Source: an uncultured Eubacteriales bacterium
GTDB taxonomy: Bacteria; Bacillota; Clostridia; Oscillospirales; QAKW01
Direction of reading: 5' to 3'
DNA: 9,380 nucleotides
NCBI GenBank assembly: GCA_934378025.1
Contig: CAKRPM010000037.1
Coordinates: forward strand, 1-9,380
Positions 6,904 through 9,380 of the stretch are shown here, one piece after another. The notes under the pieces are model-generated. The model made no database searches, was not told the DNA's origin, and worked only from the letters and a program-made list of their open reading frames with translations. A program made the translations under genes and the position numbers. Position 1 is the first letter of the stretch. Each line of letters starts with the position of its first letter.

Positions 6904-7767
6904 TTAGGCTTTGTCGATCGAACCGAACAGCTCCATCTTTTCTTTTACCTTGGCCTTGATCGCTTCAAAGCCCGGAGCCAGCAGCTTGCGGGGGTCGAAG
7001 CCCTTGCCTTCCAAATCCTTGCCCGCTTCGATATATTTACGGGTTGCCTCGGCAAATACCAGCTGGCACTCGGTGTTTACATTGATTTTGCAAACGCCCA
7101 GGGAAATGGCTTTTTTGACCTGATCGTCCGGAATACCCGTGCCGCCGTGCAGTACCAACGGCATGCCGAGCGTGGCATTGTTGATTTTTTCCAGCACGTC
7201 AAAGCGCAGACCCTGCCAGTTGGCGGGATATTTTCCGTGAATATTGCCGATGCCGGCCGCCAAAATATCAACGCCCAGATCTGCAATGGTTTTGCACTCG
7301 TCGGGATCGGCCACTTCGCCGCCGCCGATTACGCCGTCTTCTTCGCCGCCGATGGCACCGACCTCTGCCTCTACCGACAGACCTCTCTCGGCGCACAGCT
7401 TAATGATTTCTTTGGTTTTTTCAATGTTTTCCGCAATGTCGTAGTGCGAACCGTCAAACATGATGGAGGAAAAACCGCTGTCCATGGCTTTTTTGGCACC
7501 CTCGTAGCTGCCGTGATCCAAATGCAGCGCCACCGGAACGGTGATGTTCAGCGCTTCAATCATGGCCTTTACCATATCGGCCACGGTTTTAAAACCGCAC
7601 ATATATTTGGCTGCGCCCTCGGACACACCTAAAATAACGGGGCTGTTGTTTTCCTGCGCTGTCAGCAAAATGGCCTTGGTCCATTCAAGATTGTTGATGT
7701 TGAACTGACCGACCGCATATTTACCGTCGCGCGCCTTGATCATCATGTCTTTTACATTTACCAGCAT
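6904..7767 (-). CDS. fba: Class II fructose-1,6-bisphosphate aldolase
   Basis: This cytoplasmic zinc enzyme of glycolysis and gluconeogenesis splits fructose-1,6-bisphosphate into dihydroxyacetone phosphate and glyceraldehyde-3-phosphate. The 287 residues match the family's length. LDHG at 83-86 gives the catalytic Asp84 and zinc ligand His85. Further zinc ligands are His177 in GNIHGKYP and His207 in LHGGTGIPD; E135 lies in EAEVG, and KINVNTE at 227-233 belongs to the phosphate and substrate site. All key residues are present. Tagatose-bisphosphate aldolases are close relatives and cannot be fully excluded, but no sugar-specific neighbours are present. The ATG at 7767 is preceded by AAAGGAG (7778-7784). 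The gene is transcribed alone, convergent to the shikimate-kinase-like gene and divergent from the cysteine desulfurase, with its own promoter and terminators. Confidence 0.96.
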   Translation of the reverse strand: MLVNVKDMMIKARDGKYAVGQFNINNLEWTKAILLTAQENNSPVILGVSEGAAKYMCGFKTVADMVKAMIEALNITVPVALHLDHGSYEGAKKAMDSGFSSIMFDGSHYDIAENIEKTKEIIKLCAERGLSVEAEVGAIGGEEDGVIGGGEVADPDECKTIADLGVDILAAGIGNIHGKYPANWQGLRFDVLEKINNATLGMPLVLHGGTGIPDDQVKKAISLGVCKINVNTECQLVFAEATRKYIEAGKDLEGKGFDPRKLLAPGFEAIKAKVKEKMELFGSIDKA

Positions 7768-7810
7768 TTACAGATCTCTCCTTTTGATAAAAAATTCTAA
7801 AACTAAAACA

Positions 7811-7839
7811 ATTATACTGTAATTATCCCGAAAAATCAA
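7811..7839 (-). promoter_or_regulatory. Promoter of fba
   Basis: On the minus strand TTGATT (7834-7839) and TATAAT (7811-7816) are 17 bases apart. The -10 box is perfect and the -35 box matches four of six positions. Transcription would start near 7804, about 37 bases before the fba start codon. Confidence 0.82.
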
Positions 7840-7858
7840 GTGCTTATCCATTTATGCT

Positions 7859-7887
7859 TTGACAAAAGGGGAAAAATAATATATTAT
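7859..7887 (+). promoter_or_regulatory. Promoter of the cysteine desulfurase-thiI operon
   Basis: TTGACA (7859-7864) and TATTAT (7882-7887) are 17 bases apart: a perfect -35 and a five-of-six -10 box. The -35 box lies only 19 bases from that of the divergent fba promoter, so one bound regulator could affect both. The leader is about 33 bases and its ribosome site (AGAAAGAAG) is weak. Confidence 0.82.
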
Positions 7888-7926
7888 TGAAGTAATGTTT
7901 AATGCTTAGAAAGAAGTTTTTCAGGT

Positions 7927-9048
7927 ATGGTATATTTGGATAATGCCGCCACGACCAAAATGTCCCCGGCGGCGCTTGCGGCGCAGACACGGCTGTCGCA
8001 GGAAATCTTTGCCAATCCGTCCTCGTTGCACGCCGCGGGCTTTGCGGCCGAGCGGGAGGTGGAAGCGGCGCGGGCGGCAATCGCCGCGGCGCTGAATGTC
8101 AAAAATGAGGAAATTTATTTCGGTGCGGGCGGCACGTTTTGTAATAATACCGCCATTTTCGGGGCCGCACGGGCCAACGGACGCACCAAGCGGCGCGTGG
8201 TCATCAGTAATATTGAGCATGCCTGCGTGCGTGAGAGCGCCATGCAGCTGACCTCCGAGGGGTTTGAGGTGATCGCCGTCCCGCCGACGGTGCAGGATTT
8301 TGCCGCGGCCATCGACGGGCAGACCGTTTTGGTCAGCTGTATGCTGGTCAATAACGAAACCGGGCTGATTTTACCGGTGGAGCAGATTGCGCGAGCGGCG
8401 CATAATGCGGGGGCTTTGATGCATGTGGACGCGGTGCAGGCGTTTGGGAAAATGCCCGTGGACGCGGGGGCGCTCGGCGCCGATTTGCTCACAATCAGCG
8501 CTCATAAAATTCACGGCCCCAAGGGCTGCGGCGCGCTGTATATCAAAAAGGGCGTGCGCGTTCGTCCCATTGTGTTCGGCGGCGGCCAGGAAAAGGGCAT
8601 GATCAGCGGAACGCTGAACAGTCCCGCCATTGCGGCGTTCGGTGCGGCGGTGCGCGAAATGAGTGCGCAGCTTTGCGAGCGAAAGGCGCATTTTGCGGCG
8701 CTGGAGGCGCATTTTCTTAAGCAGGCGGCCGATCGGAAGTATCTTCAACTCAATCGGGACGCGCGTCCCCATGCACCGCATATCATCAATGTCAGCTTTA
8801 TGGGCTACCTTGGCGAAAATGTGCTGCATTTTTTGGAAACGAAGGAAATTTACGTTTCGGTGGGCTCGGCCTGTTCCGATCATGCGCACCACGGTAGCAT
8901 TTTGGCCGCGATGGGCAAGGATCGAAAGACGGTGGACGGCGCGCTGCGGATCAGCTTCGGACGCGAAACGACAAAAGCGGAGATTGACGCGTTTTTTGCC
9001 GCCGCGGATGAGGCGGAAAAAACACTCATTAAGAAATACAGAGGATAA
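7927..9048 (+). CDS. NifS/IscS-like cysteine desulfurase, probable ThiI partner
   Basis: This PLP enzyme removes sulfur from cysteine, giving alanine and an enzyme persulfide. The 373 residues fit the class V aminotransferase family. N-terminal YLDNAATT is at 3-10, His98 lies in IEHAC, NNETG is at 142-146, Asp168 lies in HVDAVQ, the PLP lysine is K194 in SAHKIHGPKG, and the sulfur-carrying cysteine is C316 in VGSACSD. R341 in RISFG would bind the substrate carboxylate. Unusual points are TFCNN at 70-74, where most relatives have TE(A/S)NN, and GMISGT, where an Arg before SGT is usual. The ATG at 7927 gives the full canonical N-terminus. thiI follows 126 bases later with no terminator between, which is the Firmicute arrangement (as with nifZ-thiI in Bacillus) and suggests it supplies sulfur for tRNA 4-thiouridine. 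Confidence 0.94.
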   Translation: MVYLDNAATTKMSPAALAAQTRLSQEIFANPSSLHAAGFAAEREVEAARAAIAAALNVKNEEIYFGAGGTFCNNTAIFGAARANGRTKRRVVISNIEHACVRESAMQLTSEGFEVIAVPPTVQDFAAAIDGQTVLVSCMLVNNETGLILPVEQIARAAHNAGALMHVDAVQAFGKMPVDAGALGADLLTISAHKIHGPKGCGALYIKKGVRVRPIVFGGGQEKGMISGTLNSPAIAAFGAAVREMSAQLCERKAHFAALEAHFLKQAADRKYLQLNRDARPHAPHIINVSFMGYLGENVLHFLETKEIYVSVGSACSDHAHHGSILAAMGKDRKTVDGALRISFGRETTKAEIDAFFAAADEAEKTLIKKYRG

Positions 9049-9174
9049 CTTTATAAGGGATTATGCGCCTTTTTTGCCGTCGGTGCGGCGGCAGGGAAAA
9101 GGGGCGGATCATGAGCGATGCTTTGATCACTCATGGCGCTCTGCGGCGCTGCGGAAAGGCAGGATCATACGGAT

Positions 9175-9380
9175 ATGAGAGAAATCGTTTTGGCAAAATG
9201 CGGAGAGCTGGTACTGAAAGGGCTCAATCGCAGTCGCTTTGAGAGCGTACTGCTGAAAAATTTAAAGGCGGCGCTGGCACCGCTGGGTGAGGTGGAGGTG
9301 CATTTGGCGCAGTCCACGGCGTATATTGAGCCCGCACCCGGCGTTTCGGTGGACGCCGTGCTGGAGACTGCCGGTAGAGT
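9175..9380 (+). CDS. thiI: tRNA 4-thiouridine synthase ThiI, N-terminal fragment (3' end outside window)
   Basis: ThiI adenylates U8 of tRNA and inserts sulfur received as persulfide from a cysteine desulfurase; in some bacteria it also serves thiamine synthesis. Only the first 68 codons are present. The start reads MREIVLAKCGELVLKGLNR, the typical ThiI opening (usually AKYGE(I/L)xLKG), and AQSTAYIEP follows. This is the N-terminal ferredoxin-like region that precedes THUMP; the PP-loop lies beyond the window. The tyrosine usually found before GE is cysteine here. The upstream ribosome site is AGGA at 9161-9164. It is probably co-transcribed with the preceding desulfurase. Confidence 0.93.
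   Translation, partial: MREIVLAKCGELVLKGLNRSRFESVLLKNLKAALAPLGEVEVHLAQSTAYIEPAPGVSVDAVLETAGR

Noticed and set aside
6865..7632. A 255-codon plus-strand open frame across fba
   Set aside because: It is antisense to an aldolase with all catalytic residues intact and shows no recognisable motif.

Overview
The window reads as a chromosomal segment of a Gram-positive anaerobe of the class Clostridia, probably a gut Oscillospirales/Ruminococcaceae-like organism. This is inferred from Shine-Dalgarno sites of the AAAGGAG/AAAGGGG type, sigma-A-like promoters with 17-bp spacers, a BspA-type leucine-rich-repeat surface protein ending in three S-layer-homology (SLH) domains, a class II aldolase, and a cysteine desulfurase directly followed by thiI. 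GC content is moderate, with several strongly GC-rich third positions. No rRNA, tRNA, CRISPR array or transposase gene was seen.

Layout. 1-1689 (+) is the 3' part of an ABC exporter half-transporter whose beginning lies outside the window; a hairpin follows it. 1768-1796 is a perfect-consensus promoter driving one very large gene at 1846-5226 (+), a secreted 1126-residue LRR/SLH cell-surface protein, closed by a strong terminator at 5247-5279. 5422-5922 (+) encodes a shikimate-kinase-family protein that lacks the usual substrate-binding arginine; a terminator follows at 5946-5994. 5995-6776 holds no convincing gene. It contains a modular repeat array (6013-6490), built from about 60-bp and about 100-bp blocks that all start with the same GCGCTTT box, and then two copies of a different 85-bp repeat (6583-6667 and 6705-6788), each joined to a minus-strand terminator hairpin. 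6904-7767 (-) is class II fructose-bisphosphate aldolase. A compact divergent promoter region (7811-7887) separates it from a NifS-like cysteine desulfurase at 7927-9048 (+), which is followed by the 5' end of thiI (9175 onward).

How the genes fit together. The desulfurase and ThiI form the familiar pair in which cysteine sulfur is passed to ThiI for 4-thiouridine in tRNA (and possibly thiamine thiazole). Fba is a stand-alone glycolytic gene with its own promoter and tandem terminators. The LRR/SLH protein is a monocistronic surface protein. The ABC half-transporter probably pairs with a partner encoded upstream. I see no obvious multi-gene defence or mobile system. The least explained DNA is the 780-bp repeat-rich gap between the convergent shikimate-kinase-like and fba genes.
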